Source: Sphingomonadaceae bacterium
Lineage (GTDB): Bacteria; Pseudomonadota; Alphaproteobacteria; Sphingomonadales; Sphingomonadaceae
Direction of reading: 5' to 3'
DNA: 9,825 nt
Assembly (NCBI GenBank): GCA_947451875.1
Contig: CANGBE010000040.1
Location: 1 to 9,825, forward strand
Shown here in pieces: positions 1 through 6,265 of the stretch (the first letter of the stretch is position 1; every line of letters starts with the position of its first letter). Below the pieces are notes generated by a model. That model worked only from the letters and a program-made list of their open reading frames with translations, was not told where the DNA came from and did not search any database. A program made the translations under genes and the position numbers.

Positions 1-2
1 CC

Positions 3-356
3 ACTTTCGTTAACCACGCGCATGACGATCTGCTCGAAACTCTGATCGAAACCGGGATTTTTGGGTTGGCGGCAATCCTGCTGTTTATCGGTTGGTACTT
101 GCCGCGCATCTGGGCTTTGTGGGCCGGTGCACGGCGCAATGTCATTCCGTTAGCCGCCAGTCTGGTGATCGGCGTCGAGTTGCTGCACAGCCTCGTTGAC
201 TATCCGCTGCGCACCGCGGCGATGAGCTCGGTGATGGCCGTCGCCTGCGTCCTGCTCATCCGCGCGCCCGATGCCCCGCGTAGCCGCGGACGCGGCAAGG
301 GCAAGCCTGCTCGCCCCGCCGACAAAGGCAAGCCGCGCGACATGATCCGGATCTAG
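3..356 (+). CDS. O-antigen ligase/polymerase-like membrane protein, C-terminal end (5'-truncated by window)
   Basis: Reading frame open from the left edge (first full codon at 3) to the TAG at 354-356; 117 residues are visible and the start lies outside the window. The first residues read VNHAHDDLLETLIETGIFG, which resembles the 'HNDYLQ...EGGxxG' segment of the large periplasmic loop of the Wzy_C (O-antigen ligase/polymerase, WaaL-like) family. After it come two hydrophobic stretches (about residues 20-35 and 46-87 of the visible part), then a highly basic, Arg/Lys/Pro/Gly-rich cytoplasmic tail. Family members join or polymerise polysaccharide units at the inner membrane during lipopolysaccharide or capsule assembly. 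The gene converges on fabI with a 4-bp gap, so no separate terminator fits between them. The family call rests on the short loop motif and topology; a different exopolysaccharide polymerase of the same superfamily is equally possible. Confidence 0.7.
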   Translation, partial: TFVNHAHDDLLETLIETGIFGLAAILLFIGWYLPRIWALWAGARRNVIPLAASLVIGVELLHSLVDYPLRTAAMSSVMAVACVLLIRAPDAPRSRGRGKGKPARPADKGKPRDMIRI

Positions 357-360
357 GAAT

Positions 361-1164
361 TCAGGCTAGAGTAACGTCCGGCGCGTCTTCGCGCTTCATT
401 CCGATCACGTTGTAGCCGGCATCGACATGGTGAATCTCGCCGGTAACGCCTGATGACAGGTCGGACAGCATATAGAGCCCGGCCCCGCCAACATCCTCGA
501 TGGTGACATTGCGGCCCATCGGCGCGTTGAGTTCGTTCCATTTCAGGATCAGGTTGAAATCGCCAATCCCCGAAGCCGCCAGCGTGCGGATCGGCCCGGC
601 CGAGATGGCGTTAACGCGGATATTGTCGCGGCCAAGATCGGCAGCCAGATACTTCACGCTCGTTTCAAGCGCCGACTTGGCAACGCCCATCACGTTGTAA
701 TGCGGGATCACCTTTTCCGCGCCGTAATAGGTTAGTGTCAGGATCGATCCGCCTTCAGGCATCATCGGCGCGGCGCGCTGGGCAACTGCGGTCAGCGAAT
801 AGACCGAGACGTTCATCGTATTGAGGAAATTGTCGAGGCTGGTGTCCGAATAACGGCCGCGCAGCTCGTTCTTGTCCGAAGCGCCAACGGCATGAACCAG
901 GAAATCAATCGTTGACCAGCGCGCGGCCAGTGCAGCGAAAGCCTCATCGAGTGAAGCCATATCGGCGACGTCGCAAGGAAACACGAAATCGCTGCCCAGT
1001 TGCTCCGCCAGCGGGCGACAGCGCTTTTCGATGGCTGCGTTGGGATAAGTGAAGGCCATTTCCGCCCCCGCCTCGTGCAGCTTTTGGGCAATCCCCCATG
1101 CCAGCGACTTGTCATTCGCCAGCCCCATGATCAGGCCGCGTTTGCCTGCCATCAATCCCGTCAT
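361..1164 (-). CDS. fabI: Enoyl-[acyl-carrier-protein] reductase (NADH), FabI
   Basis: 267 residues, the usual FabI length. FabI catalyses the last step of each fatty-acid elongation cycle in the cytoplasm, reducing trans-2-enoyl-ACP with NAD(P)H. The N-terminus has the divergent SDR nucleotide-binding loop (GLIMGLANDKSLAWGIA, residues 10-26). The catalytic set is in place: Tyr146/Tyr147, Tyr156 and Lys163 in YYGAEKVIPHYNVMGVAK. The segments NIRVNAISAGPIRTLAASGI and GEIHHVDAGYNVIGM are family signatures. The ATG at 1164 gives the common alphaproteobacterial start MTGLMxGKRG; Met5 would also be possible. It is the last gene of a minus-strand operon, and its ATG overlaps the TGA of the upstream YihY-like gene by 4 nt (ATGA), implying translational coupling. 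One oddity is Ala95 in 'GASDKNEL', where I recall Phe in many alphaproteobacterial relatives (see findings). Confidence 0.96.
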   Translation of the reverse strand: MTGLMAGKRGLIMGLANDKSLAWGIAQKLHEAGAEMAFTYPNAAIEKRCRPLAEQLGSDFVFPCDVADMASLDEAFAALAARWSTIDFLVHAVGASDKNELRGRYSDTSLDNFLNTMNVSVYSLTAVAQRAAPMMPEGGSILTLTYYGAEKVIPHYNVMGVAKSALETSVKYLAADLGRDNIRVNAISAGPIRTLAASGIGDFNLILKWNELNAPMGRNVTIEDVGGAGLYMLSDLSSGVTGEIHHVDAGYNVIGMKREDAPDVTLA

Positions 1165-2177
1165 TCTTGCTCAACCTTGTTTATGTTCGTCACTTCGCGT
1201 GAATTTTCATCCGCGCGTCCGATCGCCCCACGCTCTTCCGGACTCTCAACCAGCGCGGCGTTGAGTTCGGCTCCAATTACCAGTCCTAATCCCACTAGCC
1301 AGAAAAAGAAAAGGGCGATCATCACACCGGCCAGACTGCCATAGGTCAGATCGTAGTGGAAAAGCGAGCGGAGCACCCACGGAAGCGCCACCGAAACCGC
1401 TACCCACCAAAGCGTAACGAAAAGCGCTCCGGGCCATTTTGGGAAAGCTCGCCCGCTGTATGCGGCAGGGGTCAGGGACAGGAACAGGAGGTGCAGCGAG
1501 AGATATAGTATCAAGGCAGGCCCCACCCGCCCCAAGGCTATGCGGCCTAGCAGTTCGCCAGCGCGCGGAGACCAAGCTACAATCACCTGCTCCAATGCGC
1601 CTAGCGCAACCTGTGCGGTGAGTGAAAACAACAGGGCGATAACGGCGACCATAATGATGCCGGTCGAAATCAGTCGGTGGCGCCAGAACGCCACGGTGCG
1701 CGGCGTGCCATAGGCGCGTCGAAGCACATCGCGGATGGTTTCGATCAGGCTGGATACGGTCCACAGCCCAACCAGCCCGCCGATCCACAGCAGCCAGCCT
1801 TGTCGCGCTTCGATTACATCGTGCGCGACCGGGGCCAACGCCTTGGCGACGACTGGGGGGACGGCAAGGAGGAAGGCATTAACGGTCGCCTCGCGATCTT
1901 GTACTTCGCCCACAGCGGAAAAGATCGCCGCGCCCAGAATGAAGAACGGGAAAAGGGCGACGATAGTGGTATAGGCAAGGTTGCCCGCGTGGATGAAGCC
2001 ATCGTTCCATGCACCGGTCCACACGCGGGTGAATACCGCGTGCAACCGTGAGCCCTTGCCAAAGCGGAAGGCAAACGAACCTCCCGATTTCGCTGCGATC
2101 TGTCGGCGCGCTTCAGGAGAAAGGTCGGGAACGACGAGCGGCATCCGGCTAGCTTCGTCGACCGAGCGCTCCTCCAC
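1161..2177 (-). CDS. YihY/BrkB family inner-membrane protein
   Basis: 338 residues. The N-terminus (1-60) is cytoplasmic, followed by six predicted membrane segments at roughly 64-88, 127-149, 169-193, 214-237, 248-270 and 279-303, then a short polar tail. Family hallmarks visible are the first-helix motif 'AGNLAYTTIVALFPF' (compare 'LsYytllSLFPll'), 'LFHYDLTYGSLAGVMIALFFFW' split around residues 273-293, and the closing 'GAELNAAL' (302-309). The family was once called 'ribonuclease BN', a name now considered wrong; its function is unknown, with transport or envelope roles proposed. The longest start is GTG at 2177, 2 nt after the dnaJ-like stop and without a convincing SD. An in-frame ATG at 2144 is the alternative, but the strong GGAGG at 2171-2175 is too far from it (27 nt). 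The start is therefore uncertain while the family call is firm. It is the middle gene of the dnaJ-like/yihY-like/fabI operon. Confidence 0.9.
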   Translation of the reverse strand: MEERSVDEASRMPLVVPDLSPEARRQIAAKSGGSFAFRFGKGSRLHAVFTRVWTGAWNDGFIHAGNLAYTTIVALFPFFILGAAIFSAVGEVQDREATVNAFLLAVPPVVAKALAPVAHDVIEARQGWLLWIGGLVGLWTVSSLIETIRDVLRRAYGTPRTVAFWRHRLISTGIIMVAVIALLFSLTAQVALGALEQVIVAWSPRAGELLGRIALGRVGPALILYLSLHLLFLSLTPAAYSGRAFPKWPGALFVTLWWVAVSVALPWVLRSLFHYDLTYGSLAGVMIALFFFWLVGLGLVIGAELNAALVESPEERGAIGRADENSREVTNINKVEQE

Positions 2178-2179
2178 TC

Positions 2180-3106
2180 TCAGACACCCAGCCGCGAGCG
2201 CGGGTTGCGGGCATCGCGCCAGCCTTCGAGCCGGGCTTTGAGATCATCGTCGGCGGGCGGCAGATCAATCTCCAGCGTCACCAGCTGATCACCGCGCGAG
2301 CCGCCCTTGCGAGAAAAGCCCTTGTCCTTAAGCCGCAATGTCTTGCCCGAGCTTGATCCCGAGGCCACGGTGAGCATCACTGCGCCTTCAGCAGTCGGCA
2401 CTTTCACCTTCGCACCATTGACCGCTTCATCGAGTGTGATCGGCAGATCGACGCGCAGATTGTCGCCATCGCGGCGGAAGAAGGCGTGAGGTTCGATGGT
2501 GATGGTGACTATCGCATCGCCATTGCCGCCCGGGCCAGCCTCGCCTTTGCCCGCAAGGCGCATTTGGGTGCCTTCTTCCACGCCGGCGGGCAGCTTGAGG
2601 TCGATGGTCTTGCCGTCTGAAAGCGTAATCCGCTGCGGCGAGCGGGTTGCCGCATCGGTGAGGCTTACCTTCAGGCGATAGCTGACATTGTTGCCCTTGG
2701 GGGCCGCCCGCCGTCCGCCGCCAAAGCCGCCCGGACTCGGGCCGCGTCCGCCACCGAATAGGCCGTCGAATAAGTCGGAAAGGTCGATCCCTTCGGCTGC
2801 ACCGCCGCCGCCAAACGGATTGCCGCCGCCGAAGCCGCCACCGCCTCCACCACCAAAGCCTCCCCCGCCAAAGGGGCTGGCTGGGTTGCCCTCGCCATCA
2901 ATCTCGCCGCGGTCAAACTGGGCGCGCTTGTCTTTGTCAGACAGCAAATCATAGGCGCGCGTCACATCGCTAAAGCGTTCAGACGCCTTAGGGTTGTCTT
3001 TGTTGCGGTCGGGGTGAAGCTCCTTGGCGAGCTTGCGATAAGCGGACTTGATGTCCTTCTCGGTCGCCGAGCGTGCTACGCCAAGAGTTGAATAGGGGTC
3101 TGCCAT
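2180..3106 (-). CDS. DnaJ/CbpA-type class B J-domain co-chaperone
   Basis: 308 residues. An N-terminal J domain (about 3-67) contains the HPD tripeptide at 31-33, which stimulates the ATPase of DnaK-type Hsp70. A very long Gly/Phe-rich linker (about 79-135) ends near 'DLSDLFDGLFGGG', which resembles the DIF motifs of DnaJ. Two C-terminal beta-sandwich substrate-binding domains follow (about 142-205 and 206-284). There is no CxxCxGxG zinc-binding repeat, so this is a class B protein of the CbpA/DnaJ2 kind and not the housekeeping DnaJ. The ATG at 3106 gives MADPYSTLGV, the normal J-domain start. It is the first gene of the minus-strand operon, 2 nt from the next gene, and divergent from pdxH across 80 bp. 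The likely role is a cytosolic co-chaperone that prevents aggregation. The Gly-rich linker is encoded by a GC-extreme, low-complexity stretch. Confidence 0.93.
   Translation of the reverse strand: MADPYSTLGVARSATEKDIKSAYRKLAKELHPDRNKDNPKASERFSDVTRAYDLLSDKDKRAQFDRGEIDGEGNPASPFGGGGFGGGGGGGFGGGNPFGGGGAAEGIDLSDLFDGLFGGGRGPSPGGFGGGRRAAPKGNNVSYRLKVSLTDAATRSPQRITLSDGKTIDLKLPAGVEEGTQMRLAGKGEAGPGGNGDAIVTITIEPHAFFRRDGDNLRVDLPITLDEAVNGAKVKVPTAEGAVMLTVASGSSSGKTLRLKDKGFSRKGGSRGDQLVTLEIDLPPADDDLKARLEGWRDARNPRSRLGV
2699..2872 (-). repeat. Low-complexity Gly/Phe-rich coding stretch in the DnaJ-like gene
   Basis: Codons for residues 79-136 of the J-domain protein are nearly all GGN with scattered Phe, Pro and Asn, giving runs such as seven consecutive glycines. 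On the + strand it reads as imperfect CCGCC/CCACC repeats. This is a normal class B linker type, but it is repetitive enough to vary in length between strains. Confidence 0.7.
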
Positions 3107-3186
3107 CGTGCTCTAGCTAGGGTGATGACACACAAACGGCAAGGCTGTGGTGGCGCGGATCGTTATAAGTGTCTAATGAGACTGTT
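3107..3186. promoter_or_regulatory. Divergent intergenic region between the DnaJ-like gene and pdxH
   Basis: 80 bp that must hold both outward promoters unless they lie inside the genes. On the + strand, TATAAG at 3164-3169 is a good -10 match, but no convincing -35 sits 16-18 bp upstream. If it is used, transcription would begin near 3176 and the GTG at 3169 could not be the pdxH start, which favours ATG 3187. On the - strand, TTGCCG followed 17 bp later by TAGCTA is a weak candidate for the chaperone operon. No strong palindrome was seen. Confidence 0.3.
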
Positions 3187-3798
3187 ATGTCAGACGAAGC
3201 AAACACCATCATTGGTGAAAACCCTTTCGCACTGTTCGACGAGTGGTTTGCTGAAGCCAAACGCCACGAACCTAACGATCCAGACGGAGTCGCGCTGGCA
3301 ACGGCCACGTCGGGGGCCGCGCCGTCGCTGCGAATGGTCTTGCTTAAAGGGCACGGGCCGGACGGATTTTTGTTCTATACCAATGCACAGAGCCGAAAAG
3401 GCGGCGAACTGATCGCCAATCCGCAGGCGGCAATGCTGTTCCACTGGAAAAGCCTTCGCCGCCAGATCCGGATCGAAGGACGGATAGAACAGGTAAGCGA
3501 CGATATGGCCGATGCCTATTTTGCCAGCCGCGCGCGCGATTCCCAGATTGGTGCGCTGGCGTCCGACCAGTCGCGGCCCATGCCTTCGCGGGCACATTTC
3601 CTCGGCCGGATCGCCAAGGTTGCCGCCAAGCATTTTGGGCGTGACATACCTCGCCCGCCGCACTGGACCGGTTTTTGTCTGGTTCCAGATGCTTTTGAAT
3701 TCTGGCAGGACCGGCCCTTCCGCCTGCATGAACGCCGCCATTTCCTCCCCGATCCAGCTGCCGAATCGGGCTGGTCCAGCACATTGATGTTTCCATGA
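3187..3798 (+). CDS. pdxH: Pyridoxamine/pyridoxine 5'-phosphate oxidase
   Basis: 203 residues from ATG 3187. It is an FMN-dependent cytoplasmic enzyme that oxidises pyridoxine or pyridoxamine 5'-phosphate to pyridoxal 5'-phosphate, the last step of B6 cofactor synthesis and salvage. Family blocks appear in order: RMVLLKG (FMN/substrate), FYTNAQSRKGGEL, FHWKSLRRQIRIEG, YFASRARDSQIGALAS, RPPHWTGFCLVPDAFEFWQ and the C-terminal RLHERRHF...GW. A GTG at 3169 extends the frame by six residues, but a candidate -10 overlaps it and the conserved-looking start is MSDEANTI, so I chose 3187; its SD is weak (TGAGAC). The TGA at 3796-3798 overlaps the ATG of the next gene (ATGA), so the two genes are probably translationally coupled. 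It is divergent from the DnaJ-like operon. Confidence 0.95.
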   Translation: MSDEANTIIGENPFALFDEWFAEAKRHEPNDPDGVALATATSGAAPSLRMVLLKGHGPDGFLFYTNAQSRKGGELIANPQAAMLFHWKSLRRQIRIEGRIEQVSDDMADAYFASRARDSQIGALASDQSRPMPSRAHFLGRIAKVAAKHFGRDIPRPPHWTGFCLVPDAFEFWQDRPFRLHERRHFLPDPAAESGWSSTLMFP

Positions 3799-4727
3799 AA
3801 ATTCGCACCGTCGAGACTGAGACAGCCTCGCTCAATCGCAGCGCAGCCTTTGCATCCATTTCGGTTGCCCTGTTGCTGGTCGGCTTGAAGGCATGGGCGG
3901 TGATCCAGACCGGATCGACCGCCATGCTCGGCAGCTTGGCCGACACCGTGCTCGATCTGATCGCTAGCATGGCGACTTTGGCCGGTGTCTGGGTTGCTGC
4001 TCAGCCCGAAGATCGCCACCACCGCTTCGGCCATGGCAAGGCAGAGGCGCTGGCCGCGATGTTTCAGGTCACTTTGATCTCGATTTCGGCGCTGACGTTA
4101 GCAATGCGTTCCGTGCAGCAATTCCTTGCCCATGCCAAAACCGAGTCTGCTGGCGACGGCATTCTCGTCTCGGCGATTGCCATGGGTGCTACGCTGGCAC
4201 TGCTGGCTTGGCAGCGGCACGTTATCAAGAAGACCAACAGCCTCGCGATCAGCACCGATCATGTCCATTACCAGTCAGACCTTGCGCTGAACCTCGCAGT
4301 GATCGCCGCTCTGGCGATCGAGCAGTACGCCGGGATTGCCGGAGCTGATGCGCTGTTTGGGCTGGGCATCGCGCTGTGGCTCGGCTGGGGGGCATGGGGC
4401 GCTTCGCAGGAGGCGATCACCCAGCTGATGGACAAGGAATGGCCCGAGGAAAAGCGGCGTGAATTCGTCAAGGTAATGGCGCGCCATCCAGAGTTGCGCG
4501 GTGTCCACGATCTGCGCACTCGCACTTCGGGCAACCGCGATTTCGTTCAGTTCCATGTTTGGGTCGATCCTGAAATGACTATCCGGCAGGCGCATCAAGT
4601 GATGGACGAGATCGAGATTAAGCTGCACGCCGAATTTCCAGGAGTGGAAATCCTGATCCATCCCGATCCCGAAGGCCATGTCGATACCGGCATCGGGGCG
4701 AAGGATCTGATGCCTGCCGCCGAGTAG
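3795..4727 (+). CDS. Cation diffusion facilitator (CDF) transporter, FieF-like
   Basis: 310 residues, typical CDF size. These inner-membrane antiporters export divalent metal ions (Zn2+, Fe2+, Cd2+) from the cytosol in exchange for protons. About six membrane segments are followed by a cytoplasmic metal-sensing domain (about 215-300, ferredoxin-like fold). The transport-site residues match the FieF DD-HD arrangement: Asp50 and Asp54 in SLADTVLDLIAS (TM2), and His158 and Asp162 in HVHYQSD (TM5). The segment DRHHRFGHGKAEALAAMFQ (73-91) is the conserved loop entering TM3, and the C-terminal domain has VHDLRTRTSGN and FVQFHVWVDP. The metal cannot be fixed from sequence; a DD-HD site is compatible with zinc, iron or cadmium. 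The gene starts inside the pdxH stop (ATGA) and converges on the serine hydrolase gene with a 6-bp gap. Confidence 0.92.
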   Translation: MKIRTVETETASLNRSAAFASISVALLLVGLKAWAVIQTGSTAMLGSLADTVLDLIASMATLAGVWVAAQPEDRHHRFGHGKAEALAAMFQVTLISISALTLAMRSVQQFLAHAKTESAGDGILVSAIAMGATLALLAWQRHVIKKTNSLAISTDHVHYQSDLALNLAVIAALAIEQYAGIAGADALFGLGIALWLGWGAWGASQEAITQLMDKEWPEEKRREFVKVMARHPELRGVHDLRTRTSGNRDFVQFHVWVDPEMTIRQAHQVMDEIEIKLHAEFPGVEILIHPDPEGHVDTGIGAKDLMPAAE

Positions 4728-4733
4728 GGGCGA

Positions 4734-5861
4734 TTATCCCTTGGGAAACAGATTAACGATCTCGGTCAGGTGATCGAGCACCAGTTTGCGTTCGTCACGG
4801 GTGCTCTTGCCCAGCCGCACTATGGTCAGCTTCTGGGCCGGTGAGACGATCACGTATTGACCAAGGTGGCCGAGGCAGGCGAACAGGCTCGCGGGGGCCT
4901 TTCCCGGCATCAGTACGACATCGCCATCAGCCTGCGGGCGGTTGAGCCATAGCTGCGCGCCATAGCCGGTATTGCGCGGGTTGGGGCTGGTCATGAATTC
5001 GATCCAGCCGCGCGGCAGCAACTGCGCGCCTTTAACCGCGCCGCCGTTGCGCAGGAACTCACCAAACTTGCCCCAATCGCGCGCGGTGGCGTGGATCAGG
5101 CTGGAGCCGATCAGCGTTCCTGCTGCATCAAATTCAGGCACGACGCTTTTCATTCCGACAGGATCGAACAGCCGGGTCTTGAGGTAATCGCTCACTGCTA
5201 GGCGCCGCGCATCAGGATCAGGCCGATCAGTGAGTGCGCGTGCAGCGATGTCTGCAAGGATGATTGTCGTGGCGCTGGAATACCGCCACTTGCGGCCGGG
5301 CTCAGCCTCGAGCGGCTGTTCTTCAGCCCAGGCGGCCATATGGTCACGCCCATCAAGGAACAGCATCCGCACTTCGCCCGATTCATAGACCGGGTCGGTT
5401 GCTTCGGTGTGGCGCAGGCCGGATCGCATCTGCAGCAACTGGCGCAGCGTGATTGCCCCCCGCGGGTCGCCCGGGCGCTGCCATGTCGGCACTGGTGCGC
5501 TGGTGTCGAGCGCCAGACGTCCGTCAGAAACTAGCATGCCGATCATCACCGCGGTGACGCTCTTCGACATCGACCAGCCGATCATGCGGGTGTCCTTGGT
5601 GTATCCCGGGCCATAGCGCTCGGCTACGATTCGGCCTTCGGAGAGCACCAGTACCGCGCGGGTGTCACCTGCATCCTTGTCAGTGAACAATGCGTCAACA
5701 GCGCGGGCCAGCGCTATGCGCGGAACGCCCGGTTCCTTGACCACTGCAGCCTCTGCCTCATGGCTCAGCGGCGGCGGGGGGGCAGGTTCGCCTTTGCCAC
5801 AGCTCGCAAGGGCTGGCAGCAAAGCGAGTGGCAGGATAAGAGAGGTAAGGCGCGACACCAT
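4734..5861 (-). CDS. Serine hydrolase of the beta-lactamase/NylB superfamily, probable lipoprotein
   Basis: 375 residues from ATG 5861. The N-terminus MVSRLTSLILPLALLPALAS|C is a lipoprotein signal with lipobox L18-A19-S20-C21, so the protein should be lipid-anchored outside the cytosol. The catalytic domain has SxxK at Ser97-Met-Ser-Lys100 (GWSMSKSVTAVMIG) and a second motif Tyr194-Ser-Ser196 (WRYSSAT). Tyr-x-Ser in place of Tyr-x-Asn is more like 6-aminohexanoate-dimer hydrolase (NylB) and esterase members than true class C beta-lactamases. LRQLLQMRSGL (139-149) is a family signature. The substrate is unknown; peptidase, esterase or amidase activity is possible and antibiotic hydrolysis should not be assumed. 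An in-frame TTG at 5900 adds 13 residues before the signal peptide and would overlap the divergent neighbour, so I rejected it. The gene is divergent from a small Cys-rich membrane protein across 32 bp, which may be functionally linked (see findings). Confidence 0.9.
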   Translation of the reverse strand: MVSRLTSLILPLALLPALASCGKGEPAPPPPLSHEAEAAVVKEPGVPRIALARAVDALFTDKDAGDTRAVLVLSEGRIVAERYGPGYTKDTRMIGWSMSKSVTAVMIGMLVSDGRLALDTSAPVPTWQRPGDPRGAITLRQLLQMRSGLRHTEATDPVYESGEVRMLFLDGRDHMAAWAEEQPLEAEPGRKWRYSSATTIILADIAARALTDRPDPDARRLAVSDYLKTRLFDPVGMKSVVPEFDAAGTLIGSSLIHATARDWGKFGEFLRNGGAVKGAQLLPRGWIEFMTSPNPRNTGYGAQLWLNRPQADGDVVLMPGKAPASLFACLGHLGQYVIVSPAQKLTIVRLGKSTRDERKLVLDHLTEIVNLFPKG

Positions 5862-5884
5862 GGCGCGCGCTTCATGCACGGGAA

Positions 5885-5888
5885 CAGG
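5885..5888 (+). promoter_or_regulatory. Candidate ribosome-binding site of the small four-cysteine protein gene
   Basis: AGGG lies 5 nt before ATG 5894 and supports that start. It sits in the 32-bp gap between two divergent genes. No full promoter fits in that gap, so promoters for both genes must extend into the opposite coding sequence. Confidence 0.45.
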
Positions 5889-5893
5889 GTCAC

Positions 5894-6265
5894 ATGGCAA
5901 TGCTTGGCAGATCAGGGCTTGGCAAGCTGAACGCAGGACGTTTCACGGCAGGGCTAACGCGCAGGCGCTGGCCTTGGGTGACGCTGGCGGTTCTCGTGGC
6001 GTTGGCCGCGTGGTTTCACACGCCGATCATGGGCTATGCCCGCACTGGCGCTTCGTTTGGCGCCCACATCACCTGTTCCTGCCGTTATATCGCCGGGCGC
6101 AGCCTTGAAGATTGCCGCAAGGATTTTGAAAACGGCATGGGGCTGGTGATGGTTAGCGATAATCCAACGACCAAGACTGTAACCGCGCGCTTCCCCCTGC
6201 TCTCCGCCCAGACCGCGACCTTCCGCGATGGGCAAGGCTGCGTGGCGGAGAACTGGAACAGCTAA
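5894..6265 (+). CDS. Small membrane-anchored four-cysteine protein, uncharacterised
   Basis: 123 residues. A short basic N-terminus (RRR at 23-25) precedes one hydrophobic segment (about 27-42, WPWVTLAVLVALAAWF), predicting an N-in/C-out anchor with a periplasmic domain of about 80 residues. The domain holds four cysteines: Cys61 and Cys63 in HITCSCRYIAGR, Cys74 in LEDCRKDF, and Cys116 in DGQGCVAENW. Disulfide bonding is plausible. I do not recognise a named family. From memory, the pattern 'C-S-x-x-[FY]-[VI]-x-G-R ... V-x-A ... F/Y-R-x-G-x-G-C' occurs as an N-terminal segment of some longer serine hydrolases; here it is a free-standing gene divergent from such a hydrolase. An AGGG at 5885 supports ATG 5894; the ATG at 5900 is a close alternative. 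The 3' end overlaps mnmA tail-to-tail by 4 nt. Confidence 0.75.
   Translation: MAMLGRSGLGKLNAGRFTAGLTRRRWPWVTLAVLVALAAWFHTPIMGYARTGASFGAHITCSCRYIAGRSLEDCRKDFENGMGLVMVSDNPTTKTVTARFPLLSAQTATFRDGQGCVAENWNS

Noticed and set aside
2688..2954. Pro-rich frame on the plus strand opposite the DnaJ-like linker
   Set aside because: The poly-proline is simply the complement of the Gly-rich codons.
3344..4034. Long overlapping minus-strand frames opposite pdxH and the CDF gene
   Set aside because: They are shadows of well-supported plus-strand genes in GC-rich DNA.
4734..5861. Calling the serine hydrolase an antibiotic-inactivating beta-lactamase
   Set aside because: SxxK alone is shared with esterases, DD-peptidases and NylB; the second motif is YSS, not YAN, and the protein is lipid-anchored.
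5862..5900. Extension of the serine hydrolase to TTG 5900
   Set aside because: It puts 13 residues, including acidic ones, ahead of a clean lipoprotein signal peptide and makes the gene overlap its divergent neighbour.
5881..5910. EcfG-type general stress promoter (GGAAC at 5881)
   Set aside because: No CGTT-like element occurs at the required distance.
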